Both the position numbers and the translations under genes were made by a program. Of a stretch of 64,000 bases of DNA, positions 54,910 to 63,361 are shown in pieces. The DNA is taken from the NCBI GenBank assembly GCA_018401565.1, contig JAGYKS010000025.1, positions 1 to 64,000 of the forward strand, given 5' to 3'. The notes beneath the pieces are model-generated. The model worked only from the letters and a program-made list of their open reading frames with translations. It searched no databases and had not been told where the DNA came from. Origin of the DNA: Acidimicrobiales bacterium. GTDB taxonomy: Bacteria; Actinomycetota; Acidimicrobiia; Acidimicrobiales; Acidimicrobilacustridaceae. The first letter of the stretch is position 1. Every line of letters begins with the position of its first letter.

Positions 54910-55833
54910 ATGTCGCTGGCGGTGGACGCACATGGAGTCGTGGCCCGCAGGGGTCAGCGTGTGGTCATTGATGGCGCCGACTTCACCGTACCCGCCGCTG
55001 CGGTCACTGCCGTGATCGGTCCCAACGGATCAGGCAAGTCGACGCTGCTGTACCTGATTGCTGGCCTGCTGCAGCCGTCTGCGGGGTCGCACCTGACCGT
55101 GCTGGATGGTCCTGCCGGTTCGCAGCGTGAACGGGTGTCGCTGGTTCTGCAATCCACTGAGGTGAGTGCCCGGCTGCCGGTCACGGTGCGCGAGGTGGTG
55201 GCGATGGGACGTTATGCCCGTCGCGGGATGTTGGGGTGGTCGCGGCCCGGCGACCGCGACGCCGACCGACGGGCCGTGGACGACGCCATGGAGCGGTTGG
55301 AAGTTGACACGTTGGCCAACCGGCAGGTCAACGAGTTGTCCGGAGGTCAGCGCCAGCGGGTGTTCGTGGCTCAGGGTCTGGCCCAGCAGGCCCAGCTTCT
55401 CCTTCTCGACGAGCCGGTCACCGGTCTGGACATGGTGTCGCGCCAACGGATCCTGGAGGTGACCCGCGGCGAGGCCGACCGGGGCACGGCGGTGGTGATG
55501 ACCACCCACGACCTCAACGAGGCCGCTGACGCTGATCACGTGCTTTTGCTCACTGGTGGCCGGGTGGTGCAGGGACCGCCCGACGCCGTGCTGGTCACCG
55601 ATGTGCTGCGTGAGGCCTACGGCGGCCGGTTGCTGGTCATGGAAGCGGACCGCACCGTGGTGGTCGATGATCCCCATCATCACGGCACGCCGTCATCGGG
55701 CGGGCCGTGGCGCCGGGACGTCGAGCACTCGGGTGGCGACGGCGGACACGACCACCCCACTAACCGCTGCCCCGCCAGCCCGCACCCGTCCAGCTCGCAC
55801 CCAGTCCAGCCCGCACCCCGCAGCGTTGGGTGA
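54910..55833 (+). CDS. Metal-type ABC transporter ATP-binding protein, orphan
   Basis: A 307-residue ATPase of the zinc/manganese/iron-siderophore type. Walker A VIGPNGSGKSTLLYLIAGLL, signature ELSGGQRQRVFVAQGLAQQA, Walker B LLLLDEPVTGLD and H-loop MTTHDLNEA are intact. The C-terminal 55 residues are rich in His and Pro (DDPHHHG and HPSSSHP), which suggests metal binding. No permease or binding protein lies next to it; the flanking genes are on the other strand. Its partner must be elsewhere. Confidence 0.82.
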   Translation: MSLAVDAHGVVARRGQRVVIDGADFTVPAAAVTAVIGPNGSGKSTLLYLIAGLLQPSAGSHLTVLDGPAGSQRERVSLVLQSTEVSARLPVTVREVVAMGRYARRGMLGWSRPGDRDADRRAVDDAMERLEVDTLANRQVNELSGGQRQRVFVAQGLAQQAQLLLLDEPVTGLDMVSRQRILEVTRGEADRGTAVVMTTHDLNEAADADHVLLLTGGRVVQGPPDAVLVTDVLREAYGGRLLVMEADRTVVVDDPHHHGTPSSGGPWRRDVEHSGGDGGHDHPTNRCPASPHPSSSHPVQPAPRSVG

Positions 55834-55870
55834 CGGGGGTGGGCAGGCTCGCTTCGGGGATGGCTGGGCG

Positions 55871-56632
55871 TCAGCGGCCGAAGGCGGCCAGCAGGTCGTC
55901 GTGCACCAACCCGTTGGAGGCGATCCCGCAACCGCCGTCGACCCGGTTGTCTCCCCGCAGGTCGGTGAACCGGCCACCGGCTTCAGTCAGGATCACGGGC
56001 ATCGGGGCCACGTCCCAGATGGCAGCTACCGGATCCACCATGGCCTCGATGCGCCCGGTGGCAACCAGCGCGTAGCCGTAGCCATCACCCCAGGTGCGCA
56101 TCTGGGCGCCGGTCGCTCGCACCGCCAACAGGTCACGGTCGCTCCAGGTCCCCAGACCCGAGGTACTCACGTACCCGCCGTCGAGTCGGTCGCGGTCGTT
56201 CACGTGGGCGGGCTGGCCGTTTTCGAAACACCCCAGACCGCGTCCGGCCCACACCGTCACCCCGATGGCCGGCACGTTGATGACGCCGATGGCCGGCCCG
56301 TGGGCGTCGTTGAGGGCAAGAAGGTTGGTGTAGAGCGGTACGCCGTGGGTGAAGGCCTTGGTGCCGTCGATGGGGTCGATGATCCAGGTGCGGCCGCTGG
56401 TCCCGGACTGGTCGGCCTCTTCCTCACCGATCACGGCGTCGTCGGGCCAACGCTCGGCGATCTGCTCGCGCATGAACCGCTCGGCGGCACGATCGGCCAC
56501 GGTGACCGGCGTGCCGTCGCCCTTGGCGTCGACGTCCAGGTCCGGCGACTGGAACCATCCGAGGGTGAGCTCCCCGGCTCGGCGGACGATGTCCACGGCG
56601 TAGTCGACGTCGGCGGGATTCACGGGCTCCAT
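55871..56632 (-). CDS. hisN: Inositol monophosphatase family, probably histidinol-phosphatase
   Basis: A 253-residue magnesium phosphatase. Metal sites are seen in AVIGEEEAD, WIIDPIDGTKAFTHG and AIWDVAPMPVILTEAGG. The closest pattern is HisN-type histidinol-phosphatase (last phosphate removal in histidine synthesis), but inositol-phosphatase cannot be ruled out. ATG 56632 gives MEPVNPADVDYAVDIVRRAG; ATG 56638 adds two residues. Confidence 0.82.
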   Translation of the reverse strand: MEPVNPADVDYAVDIVRRAGELTLGWFQSPDLDVDAKGDGTPVTVADRAAERFMREQIAERWPDDAVIGEEEADQSGTSGRTWIIDPIDGTKAFTHGVPLYTNLLALNDAHGPAIGVINVPAIGVTVWAGRGLGCFENGQPAHVNDRDRLDGGYVSTSGLGTWSDRDLLAVRATGAQMRTWGDGYGYALVATGRIEAMVDPVAAIWDVAPMPVILTEAGGRFTDLRGDNRVDGGCGIASNGLVHDDLLAAFGR

Positions 56633-56761
56633 GAGCAAATCATGGCACGGCCACCGACGGCCTCTGGCCCCCCGGTTTACCCTTGGGGATTCAACTGGTG
56701 GCGGGTGCGGCCAGTGGGTGTGAGCACTGGGTGCGGGCAGGGAGTGGTTGTGGCGTCACAG

Positions 56762-57605
56762 ATGTCGAGGGTCTGGCAATGGGTGTGTCGCACGGCCCGT
56801 CCCATGGTTGACATGTTCGTGTCCGACCGAATCGCCGGGCTGGCTTCGGAGGTGGCGTTCTGGGCCGTCACTCAGCCTCGTGCCGGCGGCACTGGTGCTG
56901 GCGTCGTTGCTTGGCGCACTCGAACCCCTGGTGGGTGCGGACGCAGTGGCCCGGGCTGAGAGTCGGGTGGTGGACGCCCTCAACGACGTGTTCACCTCCG
57001 ACGGCGGTGGCGTGGTGGAGTCGGTGTCGGGCCTGTTCTCGGGGCCCCGGCCCGGTCTGTTCAGCGTCGGCCTGGTGCTCATCTTGTGGACGTCGGGGCG
57101 GGTGTTCGCCGCCACGGTCAACGCCTTTGCCGTGATCGGGGCGTCGTCGCCGGGGGTGACCGGCCGGGCACGCGCCGACCATCACCGCCGGCCGTGGCTG
57201 GTCCGCCGACTGCTGGGTGTGTCGCTGGGGTTGGCCACGTTGGTGGTGGTGTCGGGGTTGCTGGCCGTGCTGGTGATCGGCCCGTTTCGGTCCAACGCCC
57301 TCGAGTCGGTCGCCGTCATTGTGGTGGCACTGGTGCTGTGGATCACCACGCTCTACCACCTCGCCTCGAGATGGCCGGGGCGATGGCGTGACCGGCTGCC
57401 CGGGGCCGTGGTGGCGGTGGTGCTGTGGGGTGTGTTCACCATCGGGTTTCGGATCTACCTCGGCATCCAGGGCGACAACGTGGTGGTGCAGGGTCTGGGC
57501 GGGGTGCTGGTGGCGCTGTTGTGGTCGTATCTGATCGCCATCGGCCTCATGCTTGGTGGGGTCGTCAACGTCGTTGCCTACGATGATCGCCATGAGCACC
57601 ACTGA
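56762..57605 (+). CDS. YihY/BrkB family membrane protein, frameshifted
   Basis: A polytopic membrane protein with about six helices. Start MSRVWQWVCRTARPMVDMFV, then GLASEVAFWAV; the frame shifts near 56870-56873 and continues LSLVPAALVLASLLGALE, the conserved AFF.LLSLVP region of BrkB proteins. Later helices include GPRPGLFSVGLVLILWTSGR and GAVVAVVLWGVFTIGFRIYL. Function is not established despite the old RNase BN label. It overlaps the pepF start. Confidence 0.78.
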
Positions 57606-59430
57606 CACGCCCGCAGGCTCCTCTTCCGCAGGCCCTGCGCCCGACAGCGACGACCTCACCGCAGCGTCGGTGGCTTGGGATATCGAGCCGTTGTTGGCCG
57701 GTGCCACTGTCGACGAACTGCTCAACAGCGCCGACGCCCAGGTGGATGCCATTGAGGGCTACCGCGGCACGGTGGCCACTCTGGACGTGGACGGCATGGT
57801 GGCGCTGATGACCACGCTGGCCAACCTCGACGACACCTTGGGTCGGGTGGGGTCGTACGTGGGTCTGCGTCTGGCCGGTGACACCCTGGACGCCGACGCC
57901 GGAGCCCTCATGGCCAAGGTGCAGGAGCGCTCGGCCACGCTGTCCACCCGCACGGTGTTTTTGGAACTGGAGTGGGCCGAGGCCGACGATGCCCACGTGC
58001 AGCGCCTGTTGGCCGACGACCGGCTGGCGTTTTGTGCCCATCACCTCGCCAACCTGCGCCGTTATCGTCCCCATCTGCTCACCGAACCCGAGGAGCAGGT
58101 GCTGGCCGAGAAGTCGGTGTCGGGCGGGTCGGCGTGGGTTCGCCTGTTCGACGAGCTCACGTCGTCCATCGAGGTGACACTGCCGGGCGCTGATGCCCCG
58201 GTGGGCATCGAGCAGGGTCTGTCGATGCTGGCGCATCCCGACCGCGAGGTGCGTCGAGGCGCCGCCGAGGCCGTCACCGAAGGTTTGGCACCCGGCTTGC
58301 GCACCCGGGCGTTCGTGTTCAACACGTTGTTGCTGGACAAGGCCGTGGACGACCGCTTGCGTCGATACGGGTCGTGGCTGTCGGCCCGCAACCTGGCCAA
58401 TGAGGCGTCGGACTCGTCGGTGCAGGCCCTGGTGGACGCCGTCACCGCCCGCTACGACATCCCCCAACGCTGGTATCGGCTCAAGGCCGAGGTGTTGGGC
58501 CTGGATCGCCTTGCCGACTACGACCGCATGGCGTCACTGGCCGACACCGAAACCCAGGTGGGGTGGTCCGAGGCCCGTGACCTGGTGCTCGGCGCATACC
58601 GCAGCTTCTCGCCGGTGCTGGCCGACGCCGCTGGCCGGTTCTTCGACGAGAACTGGATCGACGCCCCGGTGAGGCCCAACAAGCGGCCCGGTGCCTTTTG
58701 TGCCTACACCGTGCCGTCGCACCATCCCTACGTGCTGTTGAACTGGACCGGGCGTGCCCGTGACGTGGCCACGCTGGCCCACGAGCTGGGCCACGGCCTG
58801 CACGCCTGGCTGGCCCGTGACCAGGGGGTGTTCCACCAGATGACGCCGCTGACGTTGGCCGAGACGGCGTCGGTGTTCGGTGAGACCATCACCACCAACG
58901 CCCTGCTGGGCTCGCTCGATGACCCCAGCGACCGCCTTGCGTTGCTGGCGTCGTCGCTGGAGGACTCCATCGCCACAGTGTTCCGGCAGGTGGCCATGAA
59001 CCGGTTCGAGGACTCGGTGCACACCACCCGGCGCACGGCGGGCGAGCTGTCGGTGGAGCAGCTGGGCGACCTGTGGGTGGCCAGCCAGGCCGACATGTTG
59101 GGTGATTCGGTGGAACTCACCGACGGCTACCGGTCGTGGTGGAGCTACATCCCGCACTTCATGGGCAGTCCCGGGTACGTGTATGCCTACGCCTACGGAC
59201 AGCTTCTGGCGCTGTCGGTGTACGCCCGGTACGCCGAGCGGGGTGCCGCTTTTGTTGACGACTACCTCCGGTTGTTGTCGGCCGGCGGGTCGATGGATCC
59301 GGTGGCACTTGGGCGCCTGGTGGATTGCGACCTTGAGGACCCGGCGTTTTGGGATGCCGGCCTGGACATCGTGGACGGGCAACTCGAGGCCGCCACCGAC
59401 GCCGCCCGCCAGGCAGGGCGCATCAACTGA
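57592..59430 (+). CDS. pepF: M3 family oligoendopeptidase (PepF-like)
   Basis: A 612-residue zinc metallopeptidase that cleaves short peptides in the cytoplasm. The HELGH motif is at about residues 397-401, with the third ligand Glu in LAETASVFGETITTNAL. The family regions NKRPGAFCAYTVPSHHPYVL and GSPGYVYAYAYGQLLALSVY are intact. ATG 57592 is in the end of the BrkB gene; ATG 57583 adds three residues. The overlap suggests co-expression. Confidence 0.92.
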   Translation: MSTTDTPAGSSSAGPAPDSDDLTAASVAWDIEPLLAGATVDELLNSADAQVDAIEGYRGTVATLDVDGMVALMTTLANLDDTLGRVGSYVGLRLAGDTLDADAGALMAKVQERSATLSTRTVFLELEWAEADDAHVQRLLADDRLAFCAHHLANLRRYRPHLLTEPEEQVLAEKSVSGGSAWVRLFDELTSSIEVTLPGADAPVGIEQGLSMLAHPDREVRRGAAEAVTEGLAPGLRTRAFVFNTLLLDKAVDDRLRRYGSWLSARNLANEASDSSVQALVDAVTARYDIPQRWYRLKAEVLGLDRLADYDRMASLADTETQVGWSEARDLVLGAYRSFSPVLADAAGRFFDENWIDAPVRPNKRPGAFCAYTVPSHHPYVLLNWTGRARDVATLAHELGHGLHAWLARDQGVFHQMTPLTLAETASVFGETITTNALLGSLDDPSDRLALLASSLEDSIATVFRQVAMNRFEDSVHTTRRTAGELSVEQLGDLWVASQADMLGDSVELTDGYRSWWSYIPHFMGSPGYVYAYAYGQLLALSVYARYAERGAAFVDDYLRLLSAGGSMDPVALGRLVDCDLEDPAFWDAGLDIVDGQLEAATDAARQAGRIN

Positions 59431-59437
59431 GCCAGTC

Positions 59438-59502
59438 AGGCGCCTTCGTAGGGCGCCTTCGTAGGGCGCCTTCGTCAGGTGCCCGAGTCAGGCGCCCGAG
59501 TC
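59438..59502. repeat. 13-bp degenerate tandem repeat, five copies
   Basis: Three copies of GGGCGCCTTCGTA (first and last with one change) run into two copies of AGGTGCCCGAGTC, all with 13-base spacing. It lies between the convergent pepF and VOC genes, in a gap with no coding. Confidence 0.8.
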
Positions 59503-60031
59503 AGGTGGTCGCGACCCGGCTGGGCGCCTCGTGGAAGGTGATGTTGGGCGGGGGGTCGAACGCAGGGGCGGGATCGACCAGCAGTCGCTCGGCGGCGGCG
59601 CGGTCGTCGTCATCGAGGGGTCGGGTGTCGCAGCACCATTCAACCAACACGCCATTGGGGTCGGTGGCGTAGATGGAGATGCAGAACCCGTGGTCCACCT
59701 CGGCCACGTCGATGCCGGCGTCCAGCCAACGGTCACGACACGCGGGCAGGGTGTCGGGGGTAGCGGCGAAGGCCACGTGGTTCACCCACGGGGGTAGCCC
59801 GATGCCGGTGGAGATGGCCGGGTCGAAGTCGGGCAGGGTGTCGTCGTTGAGTTCCCAAAACGCCATGAGGCCGTCGCCGCCGGTGTCGTAAAACACGTGA
59901 CGGGCCCAGCCGTCGGGGGTTTCGGTGGGACCGATCACCACCTTGGCCAGCGTGAACCCCATGGCCTCGGTGTAGAAGCGGTGGGTGGCCGGCAGATCCC
60001 GGGTGGCCAGAGCGAGATGGTGGAACGCCAT
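59501..60031 (-). CDS. VOC (glyoxalase/bleomycin resistance) family protein
   Basis: A 176-residue vicinal-oxygen-chelate protein with paired beta-alpha-beta-beta-beta modules. Metal-site candidates are His4/His5 in MAFHHLALATRDL, His in WVNHVAFAAT and Glu in GVLVEWCC. MAFHHLALATRDLPATHRFY is the typical start. Substrate unknown; dioxygenases, glyoxalases and epimerases share the fold. Confidence 0.82.
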   Translation of the reverse strand: MAFHHLALATRDLPATHRFYTEAMGFTLAKVVIGPTETPDGWARHVFYDTGGDGLMAFWELNDDTLPDFDPAISTGIGLPPWVNHVAFAATPDTLPACRDRWLDAGIDVAEVDHGFCISIYATDPNGVLVEWCCDTRPLDDDDRAAAERLLVDPAPAFDPPPNITFHEAPSRVATT

Positions 60032-60097
60032 GCGATCATGCTGGCATAGCGTCCGGTGGCCTGCACGGGTTGCCTGTGCCCACGGTAGGGTCCGGTC

Positions 60098-60371
60098 GTG
60101 CTGATGGCGCCGTTGAGCATCGTGATGGGTCAGGGGACCGGGTTCGAGACGTTCCTGGGTGAGGACCTGCTGGGGTGGCTCACGTTGGCCATCGGCGGCG
60201 CTTTGGCCGTGGGTACCTTGCTGGCCCTGGTGCGGCCGCCCCCACAGCAGGTCGACGGGAGTGCGGCTGACGGGCGCTTTGGCCCGGCCGCCTCTGGGTC
60301 GCAGCCTGGTGATGATCGCAGTGGGTCTGGTGGCTGCGATATGGGGTTTGGCGTCGTTGCTGTCGGGGTGA
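60098..60371 (+). CDS. Small two-helix membrane protein, frameshifted
   Basis: About 90 residues. The first helix is LLGWLTLAIGGALAVGTLLA; after a basic/proline turn the frame shifts near 60240, where a run of five C should be four, and continues TGVRLTGALARPPLGRSLVM into a second helix (IAVGLVAAIWGLASLLSG). GTG 60098 is the start. No family is recognised; a role cannot be given. Confidence 0.55.
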
Positions 60372-60461
60372 GGCGCCTGGCGGCGCGGTTGCCGTGGGCG
60401 TCGTGGGGGTCGTGGTCGTCGTGGCCGTCGTGGGCGATGGCTCTGCCACTAATCTCGCTCC

Positions 60462-61184
60462 ATGACCCCAGAGCAGACCGCCACCGCATCAGCCGCCGCC
60501 GTGTCCGGCATCGCCAGTCACTTCATGCTGGATCCCGCCACCTACGCCACCGGCGGCGAACTCGGATTTGAGGGCATGAGCTTTTATGTCGCTGGGCGCG
60601 CCGGGGCCCTGGGCGACGTCGACGCCGATGTCGTGACGGCCACATTCGTGTACTTCCATCCCGACATGATTCGCGACGCGTGGGACAGCACCGCATCGGT
60701 GATGCCGCGGCTGGCCGCGGCGCAGGCGTTTGCCGACTGCTCACACCGCTGGGGGCGAGAGCACATCCCCGAAACCTTCGACTCCGCCGGCCTGGCCGAT
60801 TTGGCCGGCAAGGTGGTGGCCGGAGCCAGTTCGGCCGGCGCCCCACTGTTTGCCGCCTGGCGGTCCATGCCCGAACCCGATGACGCCGCCGCCCTGGTGG
60901 TGCACCGGATGAACCTGCTGCGCGAGCTGCGCGGTGGGCTGCACGGCTGTGCGGTGGTCGCCGCCGGTCTTGCCCCCGAGGATGCGCTTGCGATTCGCAC
61001 CCCCTACATGGCGGTACTTTTTGGCTGGCCCGAGCCCGGTGACGTTTCGGCACACCAGACGGCGTGGGACCGGGCCGAGGCCAACACCGATGTGGCCATG
61101 GCGGCGTCGCTGTCGGTGCTCGACGAGGCCGAACGGGTCAGGTTCGTCGCCCTGTGCGACGAGCTGGTCGCCAGCATTTCCTAG
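60462..61184 (+). CDS. SCO6745/SalK-like protein
   Basis: A 240-residue mostly helical protein. The order HFMLDPATYATGGELGFEGM, FYVAGRAGALGDVDADVVTA, FVYFHPDMIRDAWD and LRELRGGLHGCAVVAAGLAP matches actinobacterial proteins annotated SCO6745 family. The conserved H and R residues suggest a shared fold but no reaction is known. It is monocistronic, with the thioesterase gene on the opposite strand after it. Confidence 0.72.
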   Translation: MTPEQTATASAAAVSGIASHFMLDPATYATGGELGFEGMSFYVAGRAGALGDVDADVVTATFVYFHPDMIRDAWDSTASVMPRLAAAQAFADCSHRWGREHIPETFDSAGLADLAGKVVAGASSAGAPLFAAWRSMPEPDDAAALVVHRMNLLRELRGGLHGCAVVAAGLAPEDALAIRTPYMAVLFGWPEPGDVSAHQTAWDRAEANTDVAMAASLSVLDEAERVRFVALCDELVASIS

Positions 61185-61238
61185 GCGTCGCCCAATCCGG
61201 GGGACGCGTTGCCTCCAGGATCGCGGGGGCGCGTTGCG

Positions 61239-61676
61239 TCAGGCCAGCGCCTCGTCGGCCATGTCGCGCAGCCATTGGGGAGGACGCACCGGCCGACCCG
61301 TGTCGTTGACGCAGGTGTGGACGGTCACGGCGGTGGCCCGCGGTTCACCGTCAACGGCCAGCAGGTACCCAACCTGAAAGGTCATGCGGGTCTGACGCCC
61401 CAGTATCAGGTGCACGTCGACCACCTCGTCGAAGGCCAGGGGCTTGCGGTACTGCACGAACACCTCAATGACGGCGAGGTCGATGCCGTCGTCGCGGGCT
61501 TTGGCGTAGGTATGACCGAGGTCGCGCATCCATGCCACCCGGGTTTCTTCCAGGTACAGGGGATAGTTGGCGTGGTGCACCACGCCCATGGCGTCGGTTT
61601 CGGCAAACCGCACCCGAATGGGGTGGCGAAATGGGTAGGCGTCAGGATCCAGCGGGGGATCAAGGGACATGCGCAT
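61239..61676 (-). CDS. Acyl-CoA thioesterase, 4HBT hotdog family
   Basis: A 145-residue hotdog-fold protein. Catalytic Asp is in VRFAETDAMGVVHHANYPLY, the 4-hydroxybenzoyl-CoA thioesterase pattern; it continues EETRVAWMRDLGHTYAKA and IEVFVQYRKPLAFDEVVDVH. It hydrolyses acyl-CoA thioesters; the chain type is unknown. ATG 61676 or 61670 is the start. It diverges from the TetR gene. Confidence 0.87.
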   Translation of the reverse strand: MRMSLDPPLDPDAYPFRHPIRVRFAETDAMGVVHHANYPLYLEETRVAWMRDLGHTYAKARDDGIDLAVIEVFVQYRKPLAFDEVVDVHLILGRQTRMTFQVGYLLAVDGEPRATAVTVHTCVNDTGRPVRPPQWLRDMADEALA

Positions 61677-61782
61677 CGGGGTCACGCTAGTTGGGCCTGT
61701 GACACCGGACGGTTGCGCGGGCGTGGAGACAGGATCGTCCCACCCCGCGATGTTCTTACGGAGCTGGTCTAGCTTTGTTCGG

Positions 61783-63000
61783 ATGGAAGCAAGTGCCCGT
61801 CGCCGATCGTCACGCAGTATGGCCAATGACGCCATTATTCGTGCCGCCATTGTGGACGAGATCGCCGTGGTGGGTGTCGACGTCCTCGGGCCCACGGGTG
61901 TGGCCCGCCGGGCCGGATTGACCACCGGGGCGGTCTATGGCCGCTACGAAAGTGTCCCCGAAATGCTGGTGGATGTCTGGATCACCGACCTTCGTGACGT
62001 GCACGTGCATGACCTGAATCGCCTGATCTCGGCAATGGATCAATCCGTGGCCCCCACAGACATGGTGGAGGTGGTCGCCAACCTGGCCTCGCCGTCGACC
62101 CAAACCCGGGCGGCAGTGGAACTCCTCACCGCCGCCCACCGCATCGACGAGCTCGATGAGGTGATTGGTGACGACGTGGCGCAGTGGCGCCAGGCATGGG
62201 GCATCGGGACCGGTGACGACGATCGCGACGCCCGGGTCCTGTGGACTTTGGCGGCGGCGTGGGGCGTGGCGCTGTTTGCGTTGGCGGGACTTCCCGACCC
62301 CGGTTGGCAGCGGTCGTTTCGGTGGGCCCATCGGGCGGCACAAACGCCGTTCGTGCCCGATCACGCGCCCGGGCCGGTGGAGGTCCCGGATCTGCAGGTG
62401 GACACCGGTGACGAGATGCGTGACCAGTTGTTGACGGCCACCATGGAAGTGATCAGCCGGGTGGGCCTGGAGCGCACCACCACGTCGCGCATCGCCCGGC
62501 GTGCCGGCCTGGGTCAGAACTGGATCTATGCCGGTTACGCATCCAAGGAGGATCTGCTGGTTGACACCCTGGCGGTCCTGCTCAACAAGGTGCTGGCCCA
62601 AAGCGAGCGGGAGCTACTGGCGGCTGCGCCGGTCGACGACCGGTTGGCGGGCGTGGCTCGCAGTGTGACGACCTACCTCGCTCCCTCGCTGCGTTCGTGG
62701 CGCATACTTCGACTCGAGGCCCACCTCGCCGCCCGCCATCGACCGCGCGCCGCTGCGGTTCTGGTCGAGGGATTTGAGGAGTCACTCCGCACCTATCCCG
62801 CCGCCACCGGACTCGTGGAACCCGAGAGGATCGCCGGGATCCAGCCCTTGCTGCGCTACTTCGTGGCGTCGGTCCTGGGTGTGGGGTTGGTGGATTCCCT
62901 GTTCGGTTCGTTGCAGGACGTGGATTGGCGGCCAGCAATCGGAGCTTTTGGCAGAGGTCAACAGGACCAGGCTGCTGTGGGTGCTCCCGCTGGGGAATGA
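61783..63000 (+). CDS. Tandem double TetR family regulator
   Basis: A 405-residue protein made of two TetR units. The first HTH is about residues 20-62 (GPTGVARRAGLTTGAVYGRY) and the second about residues 213-257 (LERTTTSRIARRAGLGQNWI, YAGYASKEDLLVDTLAV). Each is followed by a helical ligand-binding-like domain. Usual TetR proteins are about 200 residues, so this is a fusion of two. It may bind two operators or form a pseudo-dimer. Target genes are not known; the divergent thioesterase is a candidate. A terminator follows at 63004-63030. Confidence 0.82.
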   Translation: MEASARRRSSRSMANDAIIRAAIVDEIAVVGVDVLGPTGVARRAGLTTGAVYGRYESVPEMLVDVWITDLRDVHVHDLNRLISAMDQSVAPTDMVEVVANLASPSTQTRAAVELLTAAHRIDELDEVIGDDVAQWRQAWGIGTGDDDRDARVLWTLAAAWGVALFALAGLPDPGWQRSFRWAHRAAQTPFVPDHAPGPVEVPDLQVDTGDEMRDQLLTATMEVISRVGLERTTTSRIARRAGLGQNWIYAGYASKEDLLVDTLAVLLNKVLAQSERELLAAAPVDDRLAGVARSVTTYLAPSLRSWRILRLEAHLAARHRPRAAAVLVEGFEESLRTYPAATGLVEPERIAGIQPLLRYFVASVLGVGLVDSLFGSLQDVDWRPAIGAFGRGQQDQAAVGAPAGE

Positions 63001-63003
63001 ACC

Positions 63004-63030
63004 ACCCGGTCACGCGTTGCACCGGGTTTT
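63004..63030 (+). terminator. Terminator after the TetR gene
   Basis: A seven-bp stem ACCCGGT/ACCGGGT with a ten-base loop is followed by TTT, directly after the TetR stop codon. Confidence 0.65.
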
Positions 63031-63138
63031 CCATTGCGGGTTCATCGTGATGGTGGCAGTGTCAGGGCGACCTACTTCCAGGGCTTGAGGGCTCGTGTTT
63101 GGAGGCTCGTGCGTCGGGGAAAAATCCCTGTTTATGGC

Positions 63139-63168
63139 TTGCATTCTTCGTTGTAGGGTCTATATGCT
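63139..63168 (+). promoter_or_regulatory. Possible promoter of the structured RNA
   Basis: TTGCAT (63139-63144) and TATATG (63161-63166) or TATGCT (63163-63168) with 16-18-base spacing, in a locally AT-rich patch. It lies after the TetR terminator and before the stem-loop RNA. Confidence 0.35.
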
Positions 63169-63174
63169 AACGAT

Positions 63175-63361
63175 GCTAGAGAAAGTGACAGTGAGCGTCA
63201 GGCCGATGTCAGCGGGTTGACGAAGGCCTTAGTCTGTCACCGGTGAACGAACCGGTCGTGAAGCGACGAGGGCGGCTGTGGCCCGCCGCCACCGTTGAGC
63301 CGCGACCGGTTCGTTGACAGGTGGCGGGCGGAGGACCCCGGGATCATTCCCGGGGGTTTTT
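63175..63361 (+). ncRNA. Candidate structured non-coding RNA
   Basis: No convincing gene is read on this strand between the TetR terminator and a strong terminator at 63361. The middle folds into a long rod: 63238-63260 pairs with 63301-63323 with 20 Watson-Crick pairs, one G-U and two mismatches, and its apical part holds a perfect GGGCGG/CCCGCC hairpin (63270-63287). The 5' end is uncertain. It does not match tmRNA, SRP, RNase P, 6S or the C-rich 6C pattern as far as I can see. A 24-codon GTG frame inside has no ribosome site. Confidence 0.55.

Noticed and set aside
63243-63317. A 24-codon GTG reading frame inside the structured RNA
   Set aside because: No ribosome binding site, and its sequence is fully explained by the long stem.
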